Assembly: GCF_028290435.1 (NCBI RefSeq) | Contig: NZ_JAQGJV010000063.1 | Location: forward strand, 1 to 50,332 | Source of the DNA: Devosia sp. | GTDB lineage: Bacteria; Pseudomonadota; Alphaproteobacteria; Rhizobiales; Devosiaceae | Reading direction: 5' to 3' | DNA: 50,332 nt | Part shown: positions 1 to 9,437 of the stretch, one piece after another | Layout of the letters: every line of letters starts with the position of its first letter | Numbering within the stretch: the stretch's first letter is position 1 | The notes under the pieces: model-generated | Told to the model about the DNA's origin: nothing | The model's database searches: none | The model's input: the letters and a program-made list of their open reading frames with translations, nothing else | Made by a program: the position numbers and the translations under genes

Positions 1-1
1 G

Positions 2-609
<608 letters not shown>

Positions 610-620
610 GGAGATTTCAA

Positions 621-1697
<1,077 letters not shown>

Positions 1698-1721
1698 GCG
1701 GACTGTGCGGCACCGGCTCTC

Positions 1722-1825
1722 CTCCCCACCGATCTTCCCGCGGGCTTGACCCGCGGGCCATTGGCCGCTTGTGCCATGCTGATGGAGGCCTGCGGATCAA
1801 GTCCGCGGGAAGGGCGGTGGGTGGG
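1722..1825. repeat. Intergenic GC-rich inverted repeat, type 1 (copy 1)
   Basis: Two long, imperfectly complementary arms (about 1722-1759 and 1784-1825) each contain a smaller palindrome built on CCCGCGG-CTTGA-CCGCGGG. The same arrangement and core words recur at 27440-27547. This looks like a dispersed REP/BIME-like palindromic unit. It lies downstream of the ABC ATPase gene and before the terminator at 1887. Confidence 0.75.
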
Positions 1826-1886
1826 ATGGATCAAGCCAGGAACGAGCGCTCTAGCCTGATCGCCCAAGCCGCCATCGACAGCAACT

Positions 1887-1919
1887 AAAGAGCGCCCGCG
1901 TCCAGTCGGCGCTCTTTTT
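1887..1919 (+). terminator. Intrinsic terminator of the ABC transport operon
   Basis: The hairpin arms AGAGCGCC and GGCGCTCT enclose a short loop and are followed by TTTTT. The terminator lies about 190 bp after the ATPase stop codon, with no gene between. Confidence 0.85.
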
Positions 1920-1973
1920 GTCGCACGCGGCATGGCGCCGTTTTCCCGCCGCATATTATTGCCAAAAGATGAA

Positions 1974-1987
1974 TCACGGGCCCGTGA
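1974..1987. promoter_or_regulatory. Perfect 14-bp palindrome upstream of opgG (possible operator)
   Basis: TCACGGGCCCGTGA is a perfect palindrome in the 240 bp between the transport terminator and opgG. It is not followed by a T-run, so it does not look like a terminator. A regulator-binding site for the glucan operon is possible but inferred. I see no convincing sigma-70 promoter in the rest of this gap. Confidence 0.35.
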
Positions 1988-2158
1988 ATAGGGTCTGCAA
2001 TCGATTTTGGTGGGGCTGGGCGTTTCCAGTTCAAGGCAATTGGAGCGATTGGCTGCCCTTCACAATTTGCATGGCTCCCATGCAACAACTTTTACCCCAT
2101 TGCCGCGTTGCCATTTTGCCGAAAAAGGTAGTCCGCGTCAGGTCTTGAGTAACTTGTT

Positions 2159-3763
2159 TTGACCCTCCCCGTTTCCGCTTCACGTCCCAGCCGCCGTCTT
2201 GTTCTGCAAGGCATCGGTGCCAGCATCGCTTTGCTCTCGACCACGGCGCTGACCGGTCCCGGTTTTGCCCAGTCCGAGGCGAGCGAAAGCTTTGCTTTCA
2301 GCTTCGATGACCTGAGCGCGCGGATGCGCGACACGGCCGCCGGGCCCTATGAGCATGCGGCATTCAAGATGCCCGAACTGTTCGCCGGGCTGGACTATGA
2401 CGCCTATCGCAAAATCCAGTATCGGCCTGGTCGCGGTAAGTGGGCCGACCTCAATGCGGGCTTCCAGGTCCAGGCCTTCCATCTGGGCTGGCTGTTCCCC
2501 GAGCCGATCAAGCTTTATGAACTGGCGGACGGCAAAGCCACGCCGTTCTCGTTCGCTTCGGCCGATTTTGAATATCATGATACCGCGCTCGGCGCGGAAG
2601 CCGCCAAGGTGGATTTCCCCGGTGTCGCCGGCTTCCGCCTCAACTATCCGCTCAATACGCCCGACAAGGTCGACGAGCTGGTCTCGTTCCTTGGCGCCAG
2701 CTATTTCCGGGCTCTGGGCCGCGACAATCTTTACGGTCAGAGCGCCCGTGGCCTGCTGCTGAACTCGTGGCTCGAAGGCCCCGAGGAATTTCCGCGCTTT
2801 TCCGAATTCTACCTTGAGCGCCCCACCGCCGGCGCGCCGCTGGTGCTCTATGCCGCGCTCGACAGCCAGAGCGTGACCGGCGCCTATCGCTTCGAGATCA
2901 CCCCCGCCAATGACGGCGAGCAGGCCACCATCATGGATGTGACCGCACGCCTGTTTTTCCGCAGTGACGTGGAACAGCTCGGCGTCGCGCCGCTGACCTC
3001 GATGTTCCTCTATGCCGAAACCAACCGTAATAATTTCGACGATTACCGCCCGCAGGTGCACGACACCAACGGCCTGTCGATTACCCGCGAGACCGGCGAG
3101 ACCATGTGGCGCGCCCTCGACAATGTGGCGGCGCGTGGCGACTCCTATTTCTGGGAAAACAATCCGCGCGCCTTCGGGCTCGACCAGCGCGGCCGCGATT
3201 TCGAGACCTATCAGGATGCCGGCGCGCATTACGAACTGCGCCCTTCCGCTCGGGTCGAACCGGTCGGCGATTGGGGCCAGGGCAATATCCGCCTGATCGA
3301 AGTGCCCTCCACGCTCGAGGTCGATGACAATATCGTCGCCTTCTGGGTGCCGGCCGATCCCGTCAAGGCCGGCCAGGAGCGCGAGTACCGCTACAAATTG
3401 CTCTGGGGCAATCTGGTGCCCGATGGCAAGGCGCTCGCCTATGTGGTTGAGACGCGGGCCGGCGCCGGTGGCGTCTCGGGCGTCACCAATGCCCATAATT
3501 TGCGCAAATTCGTCGTCGATTTTAAAGGCGGCGCATTGGAGAGCTGGAACCCCGAGACGCCACCGGACGTTCTCGCAAACGTGTCCAGTGGCACGATCAA
3601 AACATCCACCGTATCCAAGATTGCCACCAACGGCGTCTGGCGGCTGGTCATCGATGTGGAAGCGTCCGGGGAACCGGCGCCCATGGAACTCAAGGCTTAT
3701 CTTGTCGGGGGCGGCAAGCAATTGACAGAAACCTGGCTCTACCAGTGGAGAGCGGAAGTATGA
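2159..3763 (+). CDS. opgG: Periplasmic glucan biosynthesis protein, OpgG/OpgD family
   Basis: Periplasmic protein needed to make osmoregulated periplasmic glucans, probably shaping or branching the glucan emerging from OpgH. It has 534 residues, a normal length for the family. The N terminus carries a twin-arginine signal (SRRLVLQ at about residues 10-16, then a hydrophobic stretch to an AQ cleavage site near residue 36). A Tat signal is more typical of OpgD than of enterobacterial OpgG, so the exact paralogue is uncertain. The start is TTG at 2159: an in-frame TAA lies at 2150, and any later start would delete the twin-arginine motif. There is no strong ribosome site. The stop codon overlaps the next small ORF (ATGA). 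Confidence 0.88.
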   Translation: MTLPVSASRPSRRLVLQGIGASIALLSTTALTGPGFAQSEASESFAFSFDDLSARMRDTAAGPYEHAAFKMPELFAGLDYDAYRKIQYRPGRGKWADLNAGFQVQAFHLGWLFPEPIKLYELADGKATPFSFASADFEYHDTALGAEAAKVDFPGVAGFRLNYPLNTPDKVDELVSFLGASYFRALGRDNLYGQSARGLLLNSWLEGPEEFPRFSEFYLERPTAGAPLVLYAALDSQSVTGAYRFEITPANDGEQATIMDVTARLFFRSDVEQLGVAPLTSMFLYAETNRNNFDDYRPQVHDTNGLSITRETGETMWRALDNVAARGDSYFWENNPRAFGLDQRGRDFETYQDAGAHYELRPSARVEPVGDWGQGNIRLIEVPSTLEVDDNIVAFWVPADPVKAGQEREYRYKLLWGNLVPDGKALAYVVETRAGAGGVSGVTNAHNLRKFVVDFKGGALESWNPETPPDVLANVSSGTIKTSTVSKIATNGVWRLVIDVEASGEPAPMELKAYLVGGGKQLTETWLYQWRAEV

Positions 3764-3897
3764 AATACGACACGGACCTGATTTTTGCCAACGCCCTCCC
3801 GAACGCCCCCATGTCCATGCCCAAGCAGCGGCTTGAGCGGCGCCATACAATGATGGCGACCCTGCGCAACATGCTGGCAGTATTGCCCTGGCTGTGA
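3760..3897 (+). CDS. Small 45-residue ORF between opgG and opgH, resembling a detached OpgH N-terminal leader
   Basis: ATG overlaps the opgG stop as ATGA, with an AGCGGAAG ribosome-site-like stretch directly upstream, so translation should be coupled to opgG. The product begins MKYDTDLIFANALPNAP and contains MSMPKQRLERR. This proline-rich MPxQ-type segment resembles the cytoplasmic leader found at the start of many alphaproteobacterial OpgH proteins (recalled family knowledge, not aligned here). opgH itself starts 40 bp downstream, directly at its first membrane helix, and appears to lack that leader. The two reading frames differ, and no single-base change would join them: frame 2 has a TGA at 3920 and frame 1 a TGA at 3895. 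It could be a real separate peptide or a decayed 5' part of opgH. Confidence 0.5.
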   Translation: MKYDTDLIFANALPNAPMSMPKQRLERRHTMMATLRNMLAVLPWL

Positions 3898-3937
3898 CTT
3901 ACGCTGTTTTTGCCATGATTGACGCCCGGAGCGCGCC

Positions 3938-5704
3938 ATGACGCGGGCCTTTTTGACACGCAGCGTCGCCTTGGGCGCAGCAGCGGTGCTGAGCCTGCTT
4001 GGCGGCTATGTGTTCCTCGGTTTTGCCAGCACCGGGGGCATCTCGCCGCTCGACGTTCTGCGCACCGCGCTCGTCGTGCTGTCGGGCTTCTGGCTGGTCT
4101 GGGGCGGCGCTGCGGGCATTATCGGCCTGTTCGTGCGTCACCGTGCATCATCGTTCGATGCCCAGCAATTGCCGCGCGGCCTGACTGCCATTCTGGTGCC
4201 TATATATAATGAGGACCCGTTGGTGACTTTTGCGCGCGTCGCGGCGATGAACCGCAGCCTGCGCACCCTGGGCATTCAGGAGCGTTTTCACATCGCCATC
4301 CTGAGCGACACCACGGCGCTGGAAGTGGCCGCCATGGAAGCCGTCTGGTTCCAGCAACTGGTGGCCGAACCCGAGAGCGCCGGGCGCATCTTCTATCGCC
4401 GCCGCGAGCAGAATATCGGCAAGAAGGCCGGCAATATCGAGGATTTCGTCACCAGTTCCGGCGGCGCCTACGATTACATGCTGATTCTCGATGCCGACAG
4501 CCTGATGGAAGGCGCCACTATCGGCGAGATGGCGCGCCGCATGGATGCCGATCCGGACCTGGGCCTGCTCCAGACCCTGCCCCGGATCATCAATGCGCGC
4601 TCCTTCTTTGGTCGCTCGATGCAGTTTTCCTCGGCCTACCTGTCGCCGGCCTTTTCACGTGGCGCCTCGGTGCTGCAGGGCAATGAGGGTCCCTATTGGG
4701 GGCACAACGCCATCGTGCGCGTTTCGGCTTTCGCCGCCAATTGCGGCTTGCCGGTGCTGTCGGGCAAGCCACCCTATGGCGGCCATATCCTGAGCCACGA
4801 CTACGTCGAGGCGGCGCTGCTGGCGCGCGGTGGCTGGAAGGTGCATCTCGATCCGTCCCTGGGCGGCTCGTTCGAGGAAGGCCCGGAAAATCTGGTCGAA
4901 TATGCCAAGCGCGATCGCCGCTGGTGCCAGGGCAACCTGCAGCATCGCCGCCTGATGTTCGCGCCTGGCCTGCGGCTGTGGAGCCGTTTTATCTTCCTGC
5001 AGGGCATCATGGCCTATCTGGCCTCGCCCCTGTGGCTGGTGCTGATGGGTGTCAGCATTCTGGCGGCCATGTTGCCGGAGCCGGCCGCGCATCCGGCCTC
5101 CGAGATGTTTATCGACGGGGTCTGGTCGCTGGCCGCCGGCGTGGCGCTGCTGCTGGTGCTGCCCAAACTCCTGATCCTGATCCGTGGCATCTTCGATGGC
5201 GAAAATCGCCGTTTCGGCGGTACGCTGCGGGCCGGCTCCTCGGTGCTGATGGAAATCATCTTTTCAACTCTGTTGGCGCCCATCCTGCTGATGCTGCAAA
5301 GCCGCGCCGTCATGCAGGTGCTGCTCGGGCTGGATGGCGGTTGGCCCGCCACGCAGCGCTCGGAAAATCACCTCGATATGCGCGATTCTTTTGCCAATAG
5401 CTGGTGGATCATGTTGATCGGCGCCGTCACCATGCTGGCGACACTGGTGTTTGCGCCCAAGATCGCTCTGTGGGTTGCGCCCGCCATGTTGCCCGCGGTG
5501 TTCGCCCCGGTGCTGATCTCGGCCAGTTCGCGCGTTGCGGCCGGCAAGAAGGCGCCGTGGTTCTTCCTCACCGCCTCGGAGCAGGCGCCATCGCCCGTCA
5601 TTGCCGAGCATCGCACCATCATGGCGGCCTGGAGCACCCAGGGCCCGCTGGAGCCGATCATCATGGTCGAGGCGCGGCGCGTGGCCGAGCAAGTCAATGC
5701 TTGA
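3938..5704 (+). CDS. opgH: Glucan biosynthesis glucosyltransferase OpgH
   Basis: Inner-membrane, processive family-2 glycosyltransferase that polymerises UDP-glucose into the periplasmic glucan backbone. It has 588 residues. Two N-terminal membrane helices (about 10-30 and 40-65) precede a cytoplasmic GT-A domain with VPIYNED, the DxD in LDADS (D185/D187), the acceptor-site aspartate in SHDYVEAA (D288) and RRWCQGN around residues 327-333. Several C-terminal membrane helices follow. The ATG start at 3938 sits 17 bp after an in-frame stop, so the protein begins right at its first membrane helix, without the longer leader usual in the family (see the ORF at 3760). The 3' end overlaps opgC by 8 bp. 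Confidence 0.94.
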   Translation: MTRAFLTRSVALGAAAVLSLLGGYVFLGFASTGGISPLDVLRTALVVLSGFWLVWGGAAGIIGLFVRHRASSFDAQQLPRGLTAILVPIYNEDPLVTFARVAAMNRSLRTLGIQERFHIAILSDTTALEVAAMEAVWFQQLVAEPESAGRIFYRRREQNIGKKAGNIEDFVTSSGGAYDYMLILDADSLMEGATIGEMARRMDADPDLGLLQTLPRIINARSFFGRSMQFSSAYLSPAFSRGASVLQGNEGPYWGHNAIVRVSAFAANCGLPVLSGKPPYGGHILSHDYVEAALLARGGWKVHLDPSLGGSFEEGPENLVEYAKRDRRWCQGNLQHRRLMFAPGLRLWSRFIFLQGIMAYLASPLWLVLMGVSILAAMLPEPAAHPASEMFIDGVWSLAAGVALLLVLPKLLILIRGIFDGENRRFGGTLRAGSSVLMEIIFSTLLAPILLMLQSRAVMQVLLGLDGGWPATQRSENHLDMRDSFANSWWIMLIGAVTMLATLVFAPKIALWVAPAMLPAVFAPVLISASSRVAAGKKAPWFFLTASEQAPSPVIAEHRTIMAAWSTQGPLEPIIMVEARRVAEQVNA

Positions 5705-6920
5705 CGCGATCCCGCGCACCTGGGAGCGCATGGGGGCCGGCTGGACTAATCTGGTGACCGATACGCCCAGTACCGACATCGACGGCATTCCGGCCAAGCG
5801 CGATGCGCGGCTCGACATGTTTCGCGGCCTGGCGCTGGTGATGATCTTCATCAATCATGTTCCCGGCACGGTGTATGAAAATTTCACCAGCCGCAATTTC
5901 GGCTTTTCCGATGCCGCCGAAGCCTTTGTATTCATGTCGGGGCTGGCGGCGGGCCTTGCCTATTCGCCGCGGTTTCGCAACGGCTCGTTCTGGCTGGCCA
6001 CGGCTCGCGTCTGGGCCCGCTCGCGCCATCTCTATTATGTGCACCTGACCATTACGCTGCTGTCGATTGCCATCTTCGCCGCCGCGGCATTGTGGTTCGG
6101 CCAGCACGACGTACTGACCAAGAACAACCTGCCGCGCCTGTTCAGCGAACCGCTGGCGACGTGGATCGGCATTCCGCTGCTCACTCACCAGCTGGGTTAT
6201 CTCAATATATTGCCGCTCTACATCACCCTGCTGCTGGCGACGCCGCTGTTCCTGTGGGTGGGGCTGCGGCGGCCTCTGCTGCTGCTCGGCGCCTCGGTGG
6301 CGCTGTGGGCCCTTGCGGGCCAGTTCCGGTGGAACCTGCCCAATTATCCGACCCAGGGCGGCTGGTTCTTCAATCCATTGTCCTGGCAATTGCTGTTCGT
6401 CACCGGGCTGCTCTGCGGCGCCGCGATGAAAGAGGGCAAGCGCTTTTTTCCCCGCACCAAGCTGCTGTTCGGGCTGACCCTGGCCTGGGTGGTGATCGCG
6501 CTGTTCTGGGTCAAGCTGCCCGTGATCGGCAGTGCCGGCATGGCCATGCTCAGCGCCATGAGCAAGGCGGGGCTGCCGTTTTACCTCACCTGGTTCGACA
6601 AGACGTTCCTGGCCCTGCCGCGCCTGTCGCATGCGCTGGCGCTGTTCTATGTGGTGGCTTCGATCACCGCCATCCGCCAGTTCGCCAGCGCCAACTGGGC
6701 CGCGCCGCTGCGGCTGCTGGGCCGCCAGGGACTGCCGGTTTTTGCGTTTGGCACGGTGCTGTCGATGGCCTTGCAGGCGATCAAGACGCCGCTGGAAAAC
6801 GACCCGCTGATCGACGGCCTGCTCTTGGCAGGCGGCCTCGGGCTGCAATTGGGGCTGGCCTGGATCCTCACGCGCACCGCCGAGATGAGCCGCGCCCGCG
6901 CTGCTGCCGCCATCGCCTGA
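5697..6920 (+). CDS. opgC: Glucan-modifying acyltransferase OpgC family membrane protein
   Basis: Polytopic inner-membrane protein of 407 residues. OpgC adds succinyl groups to periplasmic glucans in related bacteria. The sequence has a short soluble start, the conserved-looking stretch RLDMFRGLALVMIFINH near the first membrane segment, and roughly ten hydrophobic helices. The ATG at 5697 overlaps the opgH 3' end, which supports co-translation. Longer in-frame starts lie inside opgH and are not needed. Role and substrate are inferred from the family and from the position behind opgG and opgH. It faces a convergent small gene 12 bp downstream. Confidence 0.88.
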   Translation: MLDAIPRTWERMGAGWTNLVTDTPSTDIDGIPAKRDARLDMFRGLALVMIFINHVPGTVYENFTSRNFGFSDAAEAFVFMSGLAAGLAYSPRFRNGSFWLATARVWARSRHLYYVHLTITLLSIAIFAAAALWFGQHDVLTKNNLPRLFSEPLATWIGIPLLTHQLGYLNILPLYITLLLATPLFLWVGLRRPLLLLGASVALWALAGQFRWNLPNYPTQGGWFFNPLSWQLLFVTGLLCGAAMKEGKRFFPRTKLLFGLTLAWVVIALFWVKLPVIGSAGMAMLSAMSKAGLPFYLTWFDKTFLALPRLSHALALFYVVASITAIRQFASANWAAPLRLLGRQGLPVFAFGTVLSMALQAIKTPLENDPLIDGLLLAGGLGLQLGLAWILTRTAEMSRARAAAAIA

Positions 6921-6932
6921 CGGGCTTCTGCT

Positions 6933-7118
6933 TCAGCCGCGAATAAGCGTGCGATAAAGCTCGAGCAGCGCCTGGCGGGCGCTCGTCAGTGCTTTGGCGA
7001 CATTGTCCGCGAGGCTGGGCGGGTCCTGATAATCGCGCAGCATCCGCTCGGCCCAGCGATAGCCTTCCCGAATGATCAAACGCTCGTCGAGCGGCAAACC
7101 GATGGACGGAACTCTCAC
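6933..7118 (-). CDS. Small hypothetical protein, 61 residues
   Basis: Not recognised. The GTG start is preceded by a very strong ribosome site (AGGAGG, 5-base spacing), which supports real translation. The product is charged and mostly helical in appearance, with no signal peptide, membrane segment or cysteines: MRVPSIGLPLDERLI at the start, several arginines and leucines, ending LYRTLIRG. It is convergent with opgC and separate from the tRNA gene upstream, whose terminator lies between them. No function can be proposed. Confidence 0.72.
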   Translation of the reverse strand: MRVPSIGLPLDERLIIREGYRWAERMLRDYQDPPSLADNVAKALTSARQALLELYRTLIRG

Positions 7119-7230
7119 GGCAACCTCCTGCGTATGGTTTATGAAACCTTAACGCGGGCAGGCCCAGGTGTGTGGAGAAGTTGATTTTATGGTTATCGCC
7201 GGGCGGCTCGCTTGCCAGCCCCGGAAAAAC

Positions 7231-7253
7231 AAAAAGGGTCCCGAAGGACCCTT
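7231..7253 (-). terminator. Intrinsic terminator of tRNA-Gly
   Basis: Read on the minus strand, AAAGGGTCC, a TTCG-type loop and GGACCCTTT form a hairpin followed by TTTGTTTTT. It lies about 30 bp beyond the 3' end of the tRNA gene. Confidence 0.85.
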
Positions 7254-7284
7254 TGTCACCAAGCCTTTGCCAGGACTTGGTAGT

Positions 7285-7359
7285 TGGAGCGGGCGATGGG
7301 ATTCGAACCCACGACCCTAACCTTGGCAAGGTTATGCTCTACCCCTGAGCTACACCCGC
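7285..7359 (-). tRNA. tRNA-Gly (anticodon GCC)
   Basis: 75 nt on the minus strand including an encoded CCA. The acceptor stem starts GCGGGTG and pairs with CGCCCGC. The D-loop contains AGCTCAGGGGTAGAGC, the anticodon loop reads CTTGCCAAG (GCC), and the T-arm has GGTTCGAATCC. All four arms can be drawn. A possible -10-like TATAGG lies about 50 bp upstream on this strand, but a promoter is not certain. Confidence 0.97.
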
Positions 7360-7556
7360 ACTCCATTCACTCGGCACTGCCTTGGCACTGCCGCGATGCG
7401 CGCCTATATGCCCAATGCGAGTTTCGATTGCAACCCATAATCTTGCCGCTTGTCATCTTCCTGACAGCTTGTCGCATCAGGGACTTGTCAGCCTGGGGTT
7501 TTGGGGCGCAAAAGATCGCTTCCGACAGTACCGCACAGCCCCAGAAGGCCCTTTGC

Positions 7557-8507
7557 ATGTCCACTCCTTTCAATGGTGCAGCCGCTCCGGCCGCCAATGC
7601 CGTGCCCGCCGGGGCGCTGATCAAGAATTCCACCGACGCTGGTTTCAAGGCCGACGTGATCGATGCGTCGCTCGATACCCCCGTGCTGGTGGATTTCTGG
7701 GCGCCCTGGTGCGGCCCCTGCCGCGCCCTGACCCCGGCGCTGGAGAAGGTCGTCAATGAAAAGGCCGGCGCCATCCGGCTCATCAAGATCAATATCGACG
7801 AGAACCCCCAGATCGCCGGCCAGCTCGGCATCCAGTCGATTCCCGCCGTGTTCGCGTTTTCCGGCGGCCGTCCGGTCGATGGCTTCATGGGCGCCATGCC
7901 CGAGACTGAAGTGCGCAAGTTTGCCGAAAAGGTGATCGCCGGCGCTCCCGAACCGGCCCCGGCCGAAGGCTCGATGGAAGAGCAGATCAAGGCGGCCGTT
8001 ACCGCCGCCGACGAGGCCCTGGTGGCCGGCGATCTCGGCCGCGCCGCGCAGATTTTTGGCATGGTGGTGCAGCACGTTCCCGATCATGCGGTGGCCCTGC
8101 TGGGCCTTGCCAAGGTCTATTTGGCCGCCGGCGAGCCCGACCAGGCCCAGACCACGCTGGATATGCTGCCGCTCGAAGCCCGCATTGGCGCCGACTACAC
8201 GGCCTTGGTCAATTCGCTGCGCCTGCTGGCGGAAGCAGCTGGGCTGTCCGAGGCCGCGACGCTGGAGGCCGCCCTTGTCGCCAATCCGGACGATCATCAG
8301 GCCCGCTTCGACCTGGCCGTGGTGCTCAATGCCGAAGGCAAGCATGTCGAGGCCGCCGAGGCGCTGGTGACGCTGCTGCGCAAGGACCGCACCTGGAACG
8401 AAGACGGCGCCCGCAAGAAGCTGCTCGAACTGTTCGACGCCTGGGGCCCCAAGGACCCCGCCACGCTCAAAGGCCGTCGCCTGCTGTCGGCGGCATTGTT
8501 CTCGTAA
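7557..8507 (+). CDS. cnoX: CnoX/YbbN-like thioredoxin with TPR domain
   Basis: Cytoplasmic chaperedoxin: an N-terminal thioredoxin fold plus C-terminal tetratricopeptide repeats. It has 316 residues. A low-complexity Ala/Pro start (1-25) is followed by the thioredoxin domain with WCGPC at residues 51-55 and the cis-proline in IQSIPAVFAF. From about residue 145 there are helical TPR-like repeats. The intact WCGPC suggests it keeps redox activity, as reported for Caulobacter CnoX, unlike E. coli CnoX, which lacks the pair. The ATG at 7557 has AGAAGG upstream. Earlier in-frame starts run into the tRNA gene and were rejected. It heads a close-packed set with the LON and Trm112-like genes. Confidence 0.9.
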   Translation: MSTPFNGAAAPAANAVPAGALIKNSTDAGFKADVIDASLDTPVLVDFWAPWCGPCRALTPALEKVVNEKAGAIRLIKINIDENPQIAGQLGIQSIPAVFAFSGGRPVDGFMGAMPETEVRKFAEKVIAGAPEPAPAEGSMEEQIKAAVTAADEALVAGDLGRAAQIFGMVVQHVPDHAVALLGLAKVYLAAGEPDQAQTTLDMLPLEARIGADYTALVNSLRLLAEAAGLSEAATLEAALVANPDDHQARFDLAVVLNAEGKHVEAAEALVTLLRKDRTWNEDGARKKLLELFDAWGPKDPATLKGRRLLSAALFS

Positions 8508-8516
8508 GGAGCACGC

Positions 8517-9185
8517 ATGCTCAAGCGTCCCGCCTCGCCCGCCGACCTGCCCAAGAGCGTTCCGGTCTTTCCATTGACCGGGGCGCTGCTGTTGCCGTTC
8601 TCGCATCGCCCGCTCAATATTTTCGAGCCGCGCTATATCGATATGGTGGACGCGGCCCTGCGCGGCGATCGCCTGATCGGGCTGATCCAGCCCGAGGATA
8701 CCACCGAGGAAAGCCCCAAGGGCCGCTCGCCGCTGCAGTCCATCGGGTGCCTCGGTCGGTTGACGCATTTCGAGGAAAGCGGGGAGGGGCGCTATTTCAT
8801 CATTCTGGAAGGCATTACCCGCTTCAAGATTCTGCACGAGCTGACCGTGATGACGCCCTATCGCCAATGCGTCATCGATGCGACCGGCTTTGCGGCTGAC
8901 TTCGAACGCGAATATGGCGAGGACGCCGTCGATCGCCCGCGCTTCGTCAAGATGATGCGCGACTATGCCGAATTCGCCAATATCGACCTCAACTGGGAAG
9001 AGATAGAGCAGACCGGCACCGCCGACCTCGTCAATTTCTGCTGCATGGTCTCCCCTTATGGGGCTGCCGAGAAGCAGGTGCTGCTGGAAGCCCAGACCCT
9101 GGAACAGCGCGCCGAAACCCTGATCGCCATGACCGAATACGAAATGGCGCGCGGCGGCAGCGACAAGCCCAATACGCTGAACTGA
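8517..9185 (+). CDS. LON substrate-binding-domain protein
   Basis: A 222-residue protein made essentially of the N-terminal domain of Lon protease, without ATPase or protease parts. It opens with a proline/hydrophobic segment (VPVFPLTGALLLP) and the conserved-looking RPLNIFEPRYIDMV, then the beta-rich region GCLGRLTHFEESGEGRYFIILEG. The ATG has AAGGAG 7 bases upstream. The stop TGA overlaps the ATG of the next gene by one base, so the two are translationally coupled. Such stand-alone LON proteins are common beside CnoX-like genes in this order. Their role is not established; substrate binding or adaptor activity is inferred. Confidence 0.88.
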   Translation: MLKRPASPADLPKSVPVFPLTGALLLPFSHRPLNIFEPRYIDMVDAALRGDRLIGLIQPEDTTEESPKGRSPLQSIGCLGRLTHFEESGEGRYFIILEGITRFKILHELTVMTPYRQCVIDATGFAADFEREYGEDAVDRPRFVKMMRDYAEFANIDLNWEEIEQTGTADLVNFCCMVSPYGAAEKQVLLEAQTLEQRAETLIAMTEYEMARGGSDKPNTLN

Positions 9186-9412
9186 TGGCTCTGCCCGACC
9201 CGCGCCACGCGCTTGACGTCAAAACGCTGGAAATGCTGGTCTGTCCGCTGACCAAGACGCGGCTGACGCTATCGGGTGACAAGACCGAGCTGATCTCGGT
9301 GGCGGGCCGCCTGGCCTTTCCCATCAGCCGCGGCGTGCCGCTATTGAGCCTCGACGAAGCGCGCAGTATCGATCCCGACGAGCTGAAACGGCTGACCGCG
9401 CCTCAGCTTTGA
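9185..9412 (+). CDS. Trm112/YcaR-like small protein
   Basis: 75 residues. The pattern LEMLVCPLTKTRLTL near residues 14-28, then GRLAFPISRGVPLLSLDEAR, is that of the UPF0434/Trm112 family, small proteins that partner methyltransferases. Only one cysteine remains in the usual zinc-site region, as in many bacterial members. Coupled to the upstream LON gene by a TGATG overlap. Partner and function here are unknown. Confidence 0.88.
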   Translation: MALPDPRHALDVKTLEMLVCPLTKTRLTLSGDKTELISVAGRLAFPISRGVPLLSLDEARSIDPDELKRLTAPQL

Positions 9413-9437
9413 GCCTGCCTGACCCTGGAGCCGAGCC

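Noticed and set aside
2180..3850. 556-codon open frame antisense to opgG
   Set aside because: The composition (His/Gln/Gly/Arg-rich) is typical of a shadow frame, and opgG is clearly coding.
5535..5696. Longer opgC start inside opgH
   Set aside because: It would add 54 arginine/serine-rich residues encoded by an out-of-frame part of opgH; ATG 5697 overlaps the opgH end in the normal way.
7400..7420. TATAGG as a tRNA-Gly promoter -10 box
   Set aside because: It lies about 50 bp from the tRNA without a convincing -35 box, so no promoter feature is claimed.
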